Origin: an uncultured Porphyromonadaceae bacterium
Lineage (GTDB): Bacteria > Bacteroidota > Bacteroidia > Bacteroidales > Muribaculaceae
Assembly: GCA_902495075.1 (NCBI GenBank)
Contig: CABUVO010000014.1
Coordinates: 36,056 to 100,055 of the forward strand
DNA: 64,000 nt
Reading direction: 5' to 3'
Made by a program: the position numbers and the translations under genes. The notes under the pieces were generated by a model, which was not told where the DNA came from, made no database searches, and saw only the letters and a list, made by a program, of their open reading frames with translations. Shown piece by piece: positions 29,222-38,540 of the stretch (the stretch's first letter is position 1; each line of letters begins with the position of its first letter).

Positions 29222-30658
29222 ATGAGGAAAGCTTTCTTAATTCTTATGACAATGGTCGGGTGGATTGGTTTAATCGCCACCTCTTGCATCAGCGATGCCG
29301 TGTCCACATCACCGACCGATATACTCACCTTTTCACGCGACACCGTGAATTTCGATACCGTCTTCACAGATCTCGGCACCCCTACGGCGCGACTGGTCGT
29401 TGCCAATCGTGCTAAAAAGGGGATTGTGATCTCTTCAATACGGCTGAAGAATCCCGATTCAAATTTTCAGATAAACGTTGACGGCGTAAGCGGCAAAACC
29501 TTTCATGACGTGGAGATATGGAAAGAGGATTCAATCTTCATGTTTATTGAATGCTTCATACCCGAAACAGCCGGTAATGAACCATATCGAGTTGAGGATG
29601 AATTGGAATTTGTGACTAACGGCGTAACGCAGACAGTTTTGCTGGAAGCCTACGGGCAGAATGTGACACGACTGCGGGCAAAACGAATTGCGGAAGATAC
29701 AAGACTGACAGCGGAACGTCCTTATGTGGTGTTCGATTCGCTGGTGATCGAAAAGAATGCCACTCTAAGAATCGATCCGGATGTGCGCCTGCTTTTCCAT
29801 GACGGAGCATCGTTGATAGTACATGGAAGAATCGAGGCTACCGGAGAGCCCGGTAAACTCGTGCAGATGCGCGGCGACCGTCTCGACAATGTGCTCCCGA
29901 ATGTGGGATATGATATTCTCGCCGGGCAGTGGGAAGGAATCAGAATTTCACGCGAATCCTTCAACAATCGCCTGGAATATGTAGACATGCGCTCCACCTC
30001 CGAGGGATTACGCGTGGATTCATGCGGCGACACCACCCAAACAAAACTATTACTGCGCAATTCCTGGCTACACAATTCCCAAAGTCATGCTTTGGAGGCG
30101 AAATATGCCAACATCGAAGCTTACGGGGTCTGCTTCTCCGAAGCGGCAGACGCAGTGGTGAGCCTCCACGGAGGAGTCAACCGTTTCGTGCAGTGCACAA
30201 TCGCCAACAATTACCTTTTCGCCGCCATATCGGAGCCGCTGCTCTGTCTATACCACTGCCTGCCGAAACATGCAGAAGAGGATACAACTAATCCTAACCC
30301 CCTGATGACCGCAAGTTTTGAAAATTCGATAATCTACGGACTCGGCAAAGATCTCAATGAAGGAGATCTCACCGATTCTAACGTCTTCTTCCGTAACGTG
30401 TCGCTGAAATCAGAAGGTAACAATGACGACAATTTCATCGATTGTCTCTGGGATTGTGATCCCCTCTTCCTTACCGACCGACCAATCTATTATTTCAATT
30501 ATCATGTAATGCCTGATTCGCCTGTGATTGGTGCCGGAAATCCGGAATTTGTCACTAATGAAACACTAATCGATATCGACGGAGTCGATCGTCTCACCGT
30601 TACCCCAAACGGAGCCCCGGTTTTGGGAGCGTATGCGAAACCGGAGGAGGAGGAATAG
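29222..30658 (+). CDS. Surface lipoprotein with predicted beta-helix
   Basis: I do not recognise a named family beyond a common Bacteroidales hypothetical lipoprotein. The lipoprotein signal ends at ATSC (Cys22). About residues 35-155 look like an Ig-like/cleaved-adhesin sandwich (DTVNFDTVFTDLGTPTARLVVAN), and about 190-420 like a right-handed beta-helix (SLVIEKNATLRIDPDVRLLF, LLRNSWLHNSQSHALEAKYA, CTIANNYLFAAIS), ending GVDRLTVTPNGAPVLGAYA. A glycan-binding or adhesive surface role is a guess. It is divergent from lpxB (77-bp gap). The stop codon TAG (30656-30658) opens a 7-bp repeat array. Confidence 0.8.
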   Translation: MRKAFLILMTMVGWIGLIATSCISDAVSTSPTDILTFSRDTVNFDTVFTDLGTPTARLVVANRAKKGIVISSIRLKNPDSNFQINVDGVSGKTFHDVEIWKEDSIFMFIECFIPETAGNEPYRVEDELEFVTNGVTQTVLLEAYGQNVTRLRAKRIAEDTRLTAERPYVVFDSLVIEKNATLRIDPDVRLLFHDGASLIVHGRIEATGEPGKLVQMRGDRLDNVLPNVGYDILAGQWEGIRISRESFNNRLEYVDMRSTSEGLRVDSCGDTTQTKLLLRNSWLHNSQSHALEAKYANIEAYGVCFSEAADAVVSLHGGVNRFVQCTIANNYLFAAISEPLLCLYHCLPKHAEEDTTNPNPLMTASFENSIIYGLGKDLNEGDLTDSNVFFRNVSLKSEGNNDDNFIDCLWDCDPLFLTDRPIYYFNYHVMPDSPVIGAGNPEFVTNETLIDIDGVDRLTVTPNGAPVLGAYAKPEEEE

Positions 30659-30761
30659 GTTTTAGGCTTTAGGCTTTAGGCTTTAGGTCTTAGATTTTCG
30701 CAACAAATTTCTAAAGCCTAAAGCCTAAAACCTAATGCCTAAAAAAACCTAATGCCTAAAA
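30656..30761. repeat. TAGGCTT heptamer array pair upstream of metG
   Basis: The left arm (30656-30694) has about five TAGGCTT/TAGGTTT units, starting with the stop codon of the upstream gene. The right arm (30709-30761) has CTAAAGC/CTAAAAC/CTAATGC units, the reverse complement class. The middle is TTTCGCAACAAATTTCTAAA (30696-30715), identical to a core upstream of tyrS. The arms can fold into a long hairpin. Confidence 0.88.
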
Positions 30762-30792
30762 TTGTTGAAGAATATTTTTTTTGCTAATTTTG
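30762..30792 (+). promoter_or_regulatory. metG promoter (-33 TTG, -7 TAATTTTG)
   Basis: TTG at 30762-30764 and TAATTTTG at 30785-30792 are 20 bp apart. The ATG is 33 bp downstream. The promoter begins right after the heptamer array. Confidence 0.72.
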
Positions 30793-30825
30793 CATAATAA
30801 TTGATAACAGAAAGATAAAAGATAT

Positions 30826-32865
30826 ATGAAAGAATTCAAACGCACCCTTATAACGACAGCTCTCCCGTATGCAAACGGTCCGGTGCATATCGGACACCTT
30901 GCCGGCGTGTATGTTCCGGCTGACATTTATGCCCGCTACCTACGCCTTAAAGGTGAGGACGTTCTCCTGATAGGCGGCAGCGACGAGCATGGGGTCCCCA
31001 TCACCATCAAGGCAAAGAAAGAGGGTGTGACACCGCAGGATATCGTTGACAGATATCACAACATCATAAAGGATTCTTTCGAAGGTCTCGGAATATCTTT
31101 CGATGTCTATGGCAGAACCACTTCCGAAACCCACCGCAAAACAGCTTCCGATTTCTTCCGTCGCCTCTATGAAAAAGGTGAGTTCGTGGAGAAAACATCC
31201 ATGCAGCTCTACGATGAGCAGGCGGGTCAGTTCCTTGCCGACCGTTATGTGACAGGAACATGCCCCCATTGCGGCAACGAAAACGCATACGGAGATCAGT
31301 GCGAGGCTTGCGGAACATCACTCAATGCCACCGATCTCATCAACCCCAAATCCGCAATCACGGGCAATGTGCCGGTGCTAAAAGAAACTTCCCACTGGTA
31401 TCTGCCACTCGACAAATGGCAGAAACCTTTGGAGAAATGGATTCTTGAGGAACACAAGGAATGGAAACCAAACGTATACGGACAGTGTAAATCCTGGCTT
31501 GACATGGGTCTGCAGCCCCGTGCTGTGAGCCGAGACCTTGACTGGGGCATTCCGGTACCGGTTAAGGGAGCCGACGGAAAGGTGCTTTATGTATGGTTTG
31601 ACGCGCCTATCGGCTATATCTCCAATACTATCGACCTCGTTGGCGACGACTATACAAAATGGTGGAAAGATCCCGAGACCCGCATGATTCATTTCATCGG
31701 CAAGGACAACATCGTGTTCCACTGCATCGTGTTCCCTGCCATGCTGATGGCAGACGGAAGCTACAACCTTCCCGACAATGTTCCCGCCAATGAATTCCTC
31801 AATCTGGAAGACGACAAGATCTCTACTTCCCGCAACTGGGCGGTATGGCTTCATGAATATCTTGCTGACTTCCCGGGCAAGCAGGACGTTTTACGCTACG
31901 TGCTCACTGCAAACGCACCTGAAACCAAAGATAACAATTTCACCTGGAAAGACTTCCAGGCACGCAATAACTCCGAACTTGTGGCAATCCTCGGAAATTT
32001 CGTGAACCGCGCAATGGTGCTCGACCACAAATATTTTGGTGGAGAAGTGCCCGAACGCGGCGAACTCCAGCCCATAGATGAAGATGCAATCCGCGAAATC
32101 CAGGAAGAAGTGAAACTTCTCAGCGAGAACCTTGACAATTTCAAATTCCGCGAGGCTTTGAAAAATGCCATGGCTATCGCCCGCATAGGTAATAAGTATC
32201 TTGCCGACACAGAGCCTTGGAAACTCTGGAAAACAGAACCGGAGCGCGTGAAGACGATTCTCAACATCGCTCTTCAGATATGCGCGAACCTTGCCGTGAC
32301 ATTCGAACCTTTCACCCCCTTCATGAGCAAAGATCTCTGCAAAATGCTCGGTCTTGAAAAAATCGACTGGACAATGGCTGGTAAATTCGATCTTCTCCCC
32401 GCAGGTACAAAGATTGCCGAGCCACACCTCCTCTTCGAGAAAATCGAGGATGCTCCCATTGAGGCTCAGGTACAGAAACTTCTTGACACCAAGAAAGCCA
32501 ATGAAGCAGCCTCTTGGAAACCTGAACCCGTTAAAGCCAACTGCTCATTTGAAGACTTCGAAAAAGTGGATATCCGCGTAGGGAAAGTACTGGAATGCAG
32601 CAAGGTAAAGAAATCGAAGAAGCTCCTTCAATTCCTCATTGAAGATGGAATGGAGAAACGCACCATCCTTAGCGGCATCGCACTTTCCTACGAAGATCCG
32701 AGTGTGCTCGTAGGGAAAGAGATCTGCTTCATCGCCAACTTCGAACCACGCAAGATGATGGGCATCGAATCGCAGGGAATGATTCTCTCTGCAGTAAACA
32801 ATGATGGTAAACTGGTAGTGGTTGGTCCGACCGGACCCGTTGCTCCCGGTGCCTGCGTAGGCTAA
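30826..32865 (+). CDS. metG: Methionine--tRNA ligase
   Basis: The enzyme charges tRNA-Met. The class I HIGH motif (GPVHIGHLAGVY, about residues 18-28) and KMSKS counterpart (KISTS, about 331) are present, with the zinc-knuckle cysteines CPHCGNENAYGDQCEACG (about 146-163). A fused C-terminal EMAP-type tRNA-binding domain spans about 570-679 (FEKVDIRVGKVLECSKVKKS, MMGIESQGMILSA). The length of 679 residues fits Bacteroidetes MetG. It is followed 27 bp later by a glycosyltransferase gene on the same strand. Confidence 0.97.
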   Translation: MKEFKRTLITTALPYANGPVHIGHLAGVYVPADIYARYLRLKGEDVLLIGGSDEHGVPITIKAKKEGVTPQDIVDRYHNIIKDSFEGLGISFDVYGRTTSETHRKTASDFFRRLYEKGEFVEKTSMQLYDEQAGQFLADRYVTGTCPHCGNENAYGDQCEACGTSLNATDLINPKSAITGNVPVLKETSHWYLPLDKWQKPLEKWILEEHKEWKPNVYGQCKSWLDMGLQPRAVSRDLDWGIPVPVKGADGKVLYVWFDAPIGYISNTIDLVGDDYTKWWKDPETRMIHFIGKDNIVFHCIVFPAMLMADGSYNLPDNVPANEFLNLEDDKISTSRNWAVWLHEYLADFPGKQDVLRYVLTANAPETKDNNFTWKDFQARNNSELVAILGNFVNRAMVLDHKYFGGEVPERGELQPIDEDAIREIQEEVKLLSENLDNFKFREALKNAMAIARIGNKYLADTEPWKLWKTEPERVKTILNIALQICANLAVTFEPFTPFMSKDLCKMLGLEKIDWTMAGKFDLLPAGTKIAEPHLLFEKIEDAPIEAQVQKLLDTKKANEAASWKPEPVKANCSFEDFEKVDIRVGKVLECSKVKKSKKLLQFLIEDGMEKRTILSGIALSYEDPSVLVGKEICFIANFEPRKMMGIESQGMILSAVNNDGKLVVVGPTGPVAPGACVG

Positions 32866-32892
32866 AAGCCGGTTTAAAGCCACAGCTATCAC

Positions 32893-33876
32893 ATGAGAAT
32901 CGGACTGCATATCGACGGGGTTCTGCCTGTCAAGAGATACGGAGGGACGGAGAGAGTGGTGTGGAGCCTTGCGAAGGCTTTGCACCGCGCCGGGCATGAC
33001 GTGACTCTGCTTGCGAGAAAGGGCACGGAAGCGGAGTTTGCGCGGGTTGTGGAAATTAACCCGCGAATGTCTTTCTGGCATCAGGTTCCTGAGGACCTGG
33101 ACATTCTTCATTTCCAGAATGCGGCGCCGCCTCAGTCGCCGTCGGCATCTGCAGACGGCATAACCCGCGCATTGACCGGGAAACGGGAAATTCCTTATGT
33201 CGTGACCATCCATGGTAACATTCCCGGAAATATACTCCCGGATTCCAACGCCATCTTCGTTTCAGCGAACCACGCCGCCCGCCATGGCGGCGCGGCATAT
33301 GTCTACAACGGCCTCGACTGGGATGGCTATCCCACTTTCGAAGCCGGTCTAAGCCGCCGTAACCTCTTTTTCCTCGGCAAGGCCGCCTGGAAAGTAAAGA
33401 ACCTCAAAGGCGCGATGGAGATAGCCCGCATGACCGGCAACAGGCTGGATGTGTTAGGAGGGTACAGGCTCAACTTGAAAATGGGGTTCAGGTTCACAGC
33501 CGATCCGAGGGTGAAATTCCACGGCATGGTCGGGAATGAGAAGAAAGGGGAAGTCGCCAACAAGTCGAAGGGGCTTGTGTTCCCAATCATCTGGGAAGAG
33601 CCTTTCGGGCTGGCAGTGGTGGAGGCTATGTATTTCGGCGCGCCAGTCTTCGGGACTCCCCGAGGCTCGCTTCCGGAGCTCGTGATACCGGAAGCGGGAG
33701 TCCTCTCCGGTGATTACGGAGAGCTCGCCGAGGCCATTCGCGACAGCCGCCGGGATGAAAAGTTAATCCATAACTATGCCGCCACATCTTTCAACGCCGA
33801 CGTGATGGCGAAGAAGTATCTGATGTATTATGAGATGCGCCTCAACGGGGAGCAACTAAACGGCAGTAGGACCTGA
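32893..33876 (+). CDS. GT4-type glycosyltransferase
   Basis: A 327-residue GT-B glycosyltransferase. The N-terminus IDGVLPVKRYGGTERVVWSL holds the glycine-rich acceptor loop, and the C-terminal half has the nucleotide-sugar site IWEEPFGLAVVEAMYFGAP with the E-x7-E pattern. No membrane helix is seen, so it is cytosolic or peripherally attached. It follows metG by 27 bp and opens the surface-glycan cluster. The donor and acceptor are unknown. The base composition looks GC-richer than the neighbours (for example 33040-33320), which may mean separate acquisition; this is by eye only. Confidence 0.88.
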   Translation: MRIGLHIDGVLPVKRYGGTERVVWSLAKALHRAGHDVTLLARKGTEAEFARVVEINPRMSFWHQVPEDLDILHFQNAAPPQSPSASADGITRALTGKREIPYVVTIHGNIPGNILPDSNAIFVSANHAARHGGAAYVYNGLDWDGYPTFEAGLSRRNLFFLGKAAWKVKNLKGAMEIARMTGNRLDVLGGYRLNLKMGFRFTADPRVKFHGMVGNEKKGEVANKSKGLVFPIIWEEPFGLAVVEAMYFGAPVFGTPRGSLPELVIPEAGVLSGDYGELAEAIRDSRRDEKLIHNYAATSFNADVMAKKYLMYYEMRLNGEQLNGSRT

Positions 33877-33881
33877 GATTC

Positions 33882-33912
33882 TTGCTTTTCTGATTTAAAA
33901 GATGTAACTTTG
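33882..33912 (+). promoter_or_regulatory. Promoter of the rightward glycosyltransferase set
   Basis: TTG at 33882-33884 and TAACTTTG at 33905-33912 are 20 bp apart, 28 bp before the ATG at 33941. The -7 box overlaps a small inverted repeat, CTTTGT (33908-33913) / ACAAAG (33923-33928), which could be an operator or chance. Confidence 0.6.
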
Positions 33913-33940
33913 TAACTAAGTAACAAAGATTAATATACGT

Positions 33941-34831
33941 ATGCTATCTATTGTAGTCTGCTCAATCAATCCGTCAAAGCTTGCCGAATTTAAGAAGAAT
34001 ATAGCGGAGACAATAGGCGAGGGAATAGAATATGAGATTCTCACGGCATATAACCTTGTCGACCCGCGTCCGATAGCGAAAGTGTATAATCAGATTGCCG
34101 CACGCGCACGCTATCCCTACCTTCTTTTCATCCATGAAGACGCAGGATTTATTTCAAAAGATTGGTTCAGAGAGATAGAGCCTAAATTAAAGGAAAAGAA
34201 TTGCGGGGTGATAGGCTTTGCGGGTTCCAAAGTTATGTTTAACGTGCCGGGAGGGTGGTTTATGGATCCCAGGTGGATTGTTGTGAACCTTAACCAATCG
34301 GGAGAGTATTGTTGCGTCAATTCCGGAACAGAGCGTCCATGGAACGAAGTTGTGACTGTTGACGGATTCGCGATGTTTGTTAGGCGCGAGGTATGGGAAG
34401 AGATGCCATTCGATGAAGAAGCTCTCACCGGCTTTCATTGCTATGACATTGATTTTTCTCTGTCCGTGTCAAAAAAATACAAGAACTATGTTTGCGGAAC
34501 AGTTTTGACCCGGCACGAATCGAAAGGCAATTTCGACAAAAAATGGTTAAAGGAGACTGTGCGGCTATATACGCATAAGTGGAGAGCCATGCTTCCGATG
34601 ACAAGTTCCGATGTATTCATCAACGACAGCAAGATTAAAAAATTTAATGAACGCGCCTATTTCCGGGTAATAAAAAGAATTGGAGAAAGAAACTTCATTC
34701 CGCTAAGCTTCTTAGCCGGATACTTGAAATATCCCCTTTCATTCCGGCTATTAGAACATTGGGTTAAAATTATTTTTATGCAGACCAAGGCAATAGGCAA
34801 AACCGCTTTAAATAAAGTCTCAATAAAATAG
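33941..34831 (+). CDS. StrF-like (glycosyltransferase-2-like) protein
   Basis: A 296-residue protein resembling the StrF/Glyco_tranf_2_5 GT-A-like family: start MLSIVVCSINPSKLAEFKKN, RPIAKVYNQIAARARYPYLL, the acidic motif FIHEDAGF, GVIGFAGSKVMFNVPGGW and GFHCYDIDFSLSVSKKYKNY. It probably transfers a sugar in surface polysaccharide assembly. It is a clear paralogue of the leftward gene at 37668-38540, with the same motif order. It is 19 bp before the next glycosyltransferase. Confidence 0.82.
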   Translation: MLSIVVCSINPSKLAEFKKNIAETIGEGIEYEILTAYNLVDPRPIAKVYNQIAARARYPYLLFIHEDAGFISKDWFREIEPKLKEKNCGVIGFAGSKVMFNVPGGWFMDPRWIVVNLNQSGEYCCVNSGTERPWNEVVTVDGFAMFVRREVWEEMPFDEEALTGFHCYDIDFSLSVSKKYKNYVCGTVLTRHESKGNFDKKWLKETVRLYTHKWRAMLPMTSSDVFINDSKIKKFNERAYFRVIKRIGERNFIPLSFLAGYLKYPLSFRLLEHWVKIIFMQTKAIGKTALNKVSIK

Positions 34832-34849
34832 AAGCATAGATCATTACAA

Positions 34850-35938
34850 ATGAATATACTATACGACAGCCACACTTTCTCGGAGCAGACGTTCGGCGGC
34901 ATTTCAAGATACTTCGTGGAACTTATCAACCATTTGCCTTCCGAATGCAATCCATACGTTTCTCTGGTCGCCAGCGAGAATGACTATCTAAAACTTTTGA
35001 ACAATAAACCCGCTACAATATCGCTGCGTCATTTTCCCGAACACCGGAAACTATATTACTTCATAAACGGGTTTGCCGACAGAAAAGCTTTAGAGAAAGG
35101 TGCGTATGACATATTTCACCCTACAGGATATGATCCTTATTTCATAGGGAAAACAAAATCCCCAGTTGTGGTGACGGTGCATGACATGATAAACCACGAA
35201 GGTCTCAATCCGGGCAAGCACACCGCTGTGATAATCGAAAACATGCGCAAGACGACATTAGCCGCCGACAGGATAATAGCCATCAGCAATGCCACCAAGG
35301 AAGCCATGCTTCGGTTCTATGACATCGATGAATCTAAGATAGATGTAATCTATCACGGTTTCACCCCGGCAAGCGGCAACTCCCAAAAATTGCCTTACTG
35401 TCCTGAAAGATATATTCTTTTTGTCGGGCACAGAGGCGGGTACAAAAACTTCGAAACGCTTCTCAACGCTTTTTCAATCTTATCACGAAAAGACAGCACA
35501 CTGCACCTTATGTGCACGGGCAGAGCGTTCTCAAAAAGTGAACATAACCGCATAGCCGAATTAGGGCTTACCGGAAGATGTCATTGCAGATTTATACCCA
35601 CGGGGGAGATGAACTCTCTTTACGCCAATGCGCAATGCTTCGTATTTCCTTCGAAGATGGAAGGATTCGGCATGCCTATACTTGAATCATTTGCAGCCAA
35701 ATGTCCCGCTATCATAAGTGATTCAAGCTGTTTCCCTGAAATTGCCGGAGAAGGGGGAATTTATTTCAATCCCGAGAACCCCGCTGAACTTGCTGAAAAA
35801 ATTCTAACGACAATCGAAGACAAGGAATTCAGAAATAAAAAAATCCTGACGGGCGAAAAAGAGTTAGAACGCTTTTCCTGGTCAAAGACCGGAATCATGA
35901 CCGCGCAAACCTACAAAAAAGCGATAGAAAACATATAG
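34850..35938 (+). CDS. GT4-type glycosyltransferase
   Basis: A 362-residue GT-B enzyme. The N-terminal domain starts LYDSHTFSEQTFGGISRYFV (acceptor loop) and has HPTGYDPYFIGKTKSPVVVT and the DRIIAISNATKEAMLRFY segment. The C-terminal Rossmann domain has LFVGHRGGYKNFETLLNAF and the donor site KMEGFGMPILESFAAKCPAI with GSC-like EIAGEGGIYFNP. It is mannosyltransferase-like in pattern, but the sugar is not determinable. It lies in the rightward arm of the glycan cluster. Confidence 0.9.
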   Translation: MNILYDSHTFSEQTFGGISRYFVELINHLPSECNPYVSLVASENDYLKLLNNKPATISLRHFPEHRKLYYFINGFADRKALEKGAYDIFHPTGYDPYFIGKTKSPVVVTVHDMINHEGLNPGKHTAVIIENMRKTTLAADRIIAISNATKEAMLRFYDIDESKIDVIYHGFTPASGNSQKLPYCPERYILFVGHRGGYKNFETLLNAFSILSRKDSTLHLMCTGRAFSKSEHNRIAELGLTGRCHCRFIPTGEMNSLYANAQCFVFPSKMEGFGMPILESFAAKCPAIISDSSCFPEIAGEGGIYFNPENPAELAEKILTTIEDKEFRNKKILTGEKELERFSWSKTGIMTAQTYKKAIENI

Positions 35939-35982
35939 GAGACGTTTAGACTCTGTTCCTTAAATAAGAATTAGATTTAGCA

Positions 35983-36714
35983 ATGGATAGAAGCATCAGC
36001 ATAGTCACTGTAACGCGGAATGCCGCCGATCTTTTGAAACGCACTATTGAAAGTGTGGGGAGACAGAAATATGATAAGATGGAGTATGTCGTAATCGACG
36101 GGGCGTCAGATGACGGAAGTGTGAAAGCCATCTCTGAGTCACAACTCATCGACAAATGGTTCTCCGAGCCGGACAAAGGAATCTATGACGCAATGAACAA
36201 AGGGGCGCGGATGGCAACGGGAGAATGGATTCTATTCATGAATGCCGGCGACACCTTTGCCGGGGATGACGTTGTATCCAGGCTCATGACCGAGGCCGAC
36301 AGCCACCCTGATGCCGATGTGATTTACGGGGATGTTATCCGATGCGGGAACGCATCCGGAGAAGGCTCGCTTAAAGAAGCTTCCGACGTGTTGAAAGGTC
36401 ATCGACTTGCATTTTGCCACCAGAGCGTAATTTGCAAGAGGAAAGATCTTTTAGAAAATCCTTTCGATATAAGACACAGGTATTCAGCAGACTTCAAATT
36501 CTTCAAGACCCTTCACAAACAGAATAAAAACTTCGTCCATGTCAATTTCCCCGTGGCAAGGTTCGATGTGACGGGAGTCTCTACCAGAAACCGCTCGAAA
36601 GGGCTTGCCGACAATATGAAAGTTATATTGGAAGTCGACGGCCTTAGCAAAGGGTTGCCTTCCCTGCTTCATCTGCTGCCTACTTATATCATGTCACGCA
36701 TCCGGGGAAAGTAA
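35983..36714 (+). CDS. GT2 glycosyltransferase (WcaA/WfgS-like)
   Basis: A 243-residue GT-A enzyme with the nucleotide-binding start ISIVTVTRNAADLLKRTIES, VIDGASDDGSVK, the DxD-region EPDKGIYDAMNKGARMATGE and LFMNAGDTF. The C-terminal HQSVICKRKDLL and YSADFKFFKTL are typical of colanic-acid-type GT2 enzymes. It is last in the rightward arm and its last 21 bp overlap the end of the leftward GT2 gene. Confidence 0.9.
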   Translation: MDRSISIVTVTRNAADLLKRTIESVGRQKYDKMEYVVIDGASDDGSVKAISESQLIDKWFSEPDKGIYDAMNKGARMATGEWILFMNAGDTFAGDDVVSRLMTEADSHPDADVIYGDVIRCGNASGEGSLKEASDVLKGHRLAFCHQSVICKRKDLLENPFDIRHRYSADFKFFKTLHKQNKNFVHVNFPVARFDVTGVSTRNRSKGLADNMKVILEVDGLSKGLPSLLHLLPTYIMSRIRGK

Positions 36715-37647
36715 CCGCGCGGGAAGCAGTCGCTTCAGTTCCGGATAGCTGTCGAGAGCCTTCAGAGTATACGCCAGATGGACACGGGACACCTCCGCCC
36801 CGCTGCACTTTTTAGCCGCCTCTTTTTTCAGGTTCCTGAGATGGAAAACGTATGCCCTCGCGGCTTTTTTCAAAGGGAGGTTTCTACGGTAGTACTCAAG
36901 CCTGCTTTGAGCATAATATTTCATCTTATTATGATTCACCGCTTCATCGCCCATGCTTTTTCCTTCGAGATGGATAATCTGCGCCTGAGGCACTGAAACC
37001 ACATCGTATCCCGCCCGGTGAATACGCGCGCATAAATCTGTTTCCTCGTAATACATAAAGAATTCCGGAGCGAAGCCTCCTATTTTCTTTATCAGATCAG
37101 CCCGCAACATAAGATCAGCTCCGGTTATATATCCTACTTTTATAGGATGTTCTGTATGGTTGAATCTGGAGTTCCTCCCGAAAAGCAAATGCTCGGGATG
37201 GCGTTTCACGCCCTCACTGAATTCCCATAGCGCGCCGGGCAATATCCTGCGAAAAGATATCGCACGCGACATGTCACTATGATACAGGTTCCCGCCGCAT
37301 GCTCCGCATCGCGGATGAGAATCAATGTAATCGAACAGTATCTTTATGGCGTTGTTGACAAGCAATGTGTCGGGATTCAGGCAAAACAGATATTTGCCTT
37401 CGGCGAGACTGAAGCCTGCGTTATTGGCCAAGCCGAATCCTTTGTTTTCAGGCATCGCCACATATTTCAACGGCCATTTGCATTGCATGGACGTAAGCAA
37501 AGAACGCGAATGCTCCGTAGAATCGTTGTCAACCACTATCACCTCGCAATCCACACCTGAGGTTTTGTCATTTATTGAACTAACGGCATCTCTAATCAAT
37601 TCTTCCGTGTGGTAATTGACTATTATAATACTTACATCCATCGGCAA
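36694..37647 (-). CDS. GT2 rhamnosyltransferase-like glycosyltransferase
   Basis: A 317-residue GT-A enzyme: VSIIIVNYHTEELIRDAVSS, VVDNDSTEHS, NKGFGLANNAGF, LFCLNPDTLLVNNA, and GGFAPEFFMYYEETDLCARI. This pattern is that of WbbL/RfbF-type enzymes, often rhamnosyltransferases, so the sugar assignment is only by resemblance. It is last in the leftward arm, with a 21-bp convergent overlap with the preceding GT2 gene. Confidence 0.9.
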   Translation of the reverse strand: MPMDVSIIIVNYHTEELIRDAVSSINDKTSGVDCEVIVVDNDSTEHSRSLLTSMQCKWPLKYVAMPENKGFGLANNAGFSLAEGKYLFCLNPDTLLVNNAIKILFDYIDSHPRCGACGGNLYHSDMSRAISFRRILPGALWEFSEGVKRHPEHLLFGRNSRFNHTEHPIKVGYITGADLMLRADLIKKIGGFAPEFFMYYEETDLCARIHRAGYDVVSVPQAQIIHLEGKSMGDEAVNHNKMKYYAQSRLEYYRRNLPLKKAARAYVFHLRNLKKEAAKKCSGAEVSRVHLAYTLKALDSYPELKRLLPARLLSPDA

Positions 37648-37667
37648 TTCACTCGGTTACTTATTAT

Positions 37668-38540
37668 TTACCAACTTTTATTTATCAACTTTGATTTCAA
37701 AACTAAGGGTATAACCCTTACAAAATGCTCTATATGACGCCAGGTCCATGGATACCTCAAAAAATATCGCAGATGACCGGCCAGCGAGACCCCCTTCCTA
37801 TTGATATCCCTAATATATCTGAAATACGCACGCTCCTCGTTTTTCTTTATTTCTTGGGGAGAGAGCGCGATGTCAGAGCTTGTCACCGGAAGAAAATGCC
37901 GCCATTTCTTCTCATACATCTCCATTGTCTGGCACATCCATTTTTCATCAAACTTGCCATGTGAATTATGGAAGACATCCACACAATAGCATATATAGTT
38001 TTTATATTTCAATGCAGTGCAAATCGAGAAATCCACATCGTAGCAATGGAATCCGGTTATTAGCTTCTCATCAAACCTTATTTTTTCCCATACCTCCTTG
38101 CGGACAAATATTCCAAAGCCATCGAGGGTGACCGCCTCGTCAAAGCAGACGCCGTCATTGATCCTCACATCAAACTTCACGCCATTTTCAACAACGTTCA
38201 TCATATTCCAGCACGGATCGATTCCCCAGCCTCCCGGCACATCGTACATAATCTTGGAACCGGCGAAACCTATAACTCCACAATCGGGTTCGGCAAGTTT
38301 TCTCTCTATCCCGGCAGCCCATCCCTTTGAAAGGAAACCGGCGTCCTCGTGCATGAACAGCAGGTAAGGGTATTTCGCCTTTTGCGCCCCTTCGTTATAA
38401 ACCTGAGCCAAAGTGCGCGGATTCCGGGCATTCTCGATTGCAATAATTTCGTATTCTTCATCGCCAATCGTCTCGGCGATGTTCCTGCGGAATTCCTGCT
38501 GCAGTTGAGGATTTACAGAACTGACTATTATAGATATCAT
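37668..38540 (-). CDS. StrF-like (glycosyltransferase-2-like) protein, paralogue
   Basis: A 290-residue paralogue of the gene at 33941-34831: MISIIVSSVNPQLQQEFRRN, LAQVYNEGAQKAKYPYLLFM, HEDAGFLSKGW, GVIGFAGSKIMYDVPGGW, GFHCYDVDFSICTALKYKNY. It lies between the GT90-like gene (4-bp overlap at its start) and the GT2 gene (20-bp gap). It probably adds a different sugar in the same glycan; this is inference. Confidence 0.82.
   Translation of the reverse strand: MISIIVSSVNPQLQQEFRRNIAETIGDEEYEIIAIENARNPRTLAQVYNEGAQKAKYPYLLFMHEDAGFLSKGWAAGIERKLAEPDCGVIGFAGSKIMYDVPGGWGIDPCWNMMNVVENGVKFDVRINDGVCFDEAVTLDGFGIFVRKEVWEKIRFDEKLITGFHCYDVDFSICTALKYKNYICYCVDVFHNSHGKFDEKWMCQTMEMYEKKWRHFLPVTSSDIALSPQEIKKNEERAYFRYIRDINRKGVSLAGHLRYFLRYPWTWRHIEHFVRVIPLVLKSKLINKSW

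Noticed and set aside
30656..30825. T-box-like riboswitch before metG
   Set aside because: No T-box consensus is seen; the arms are simple heptamer repeats and T-boxes are not typical of Bacteroidetes.
33908..33928. Strong operator or transposon end at the glycosyltransferase promoter
   Set aside because: The inverted repeat is only 6 bp per arm in AT-rich sequence, so it is kept as a note in the promoter entry and not claimed separately.
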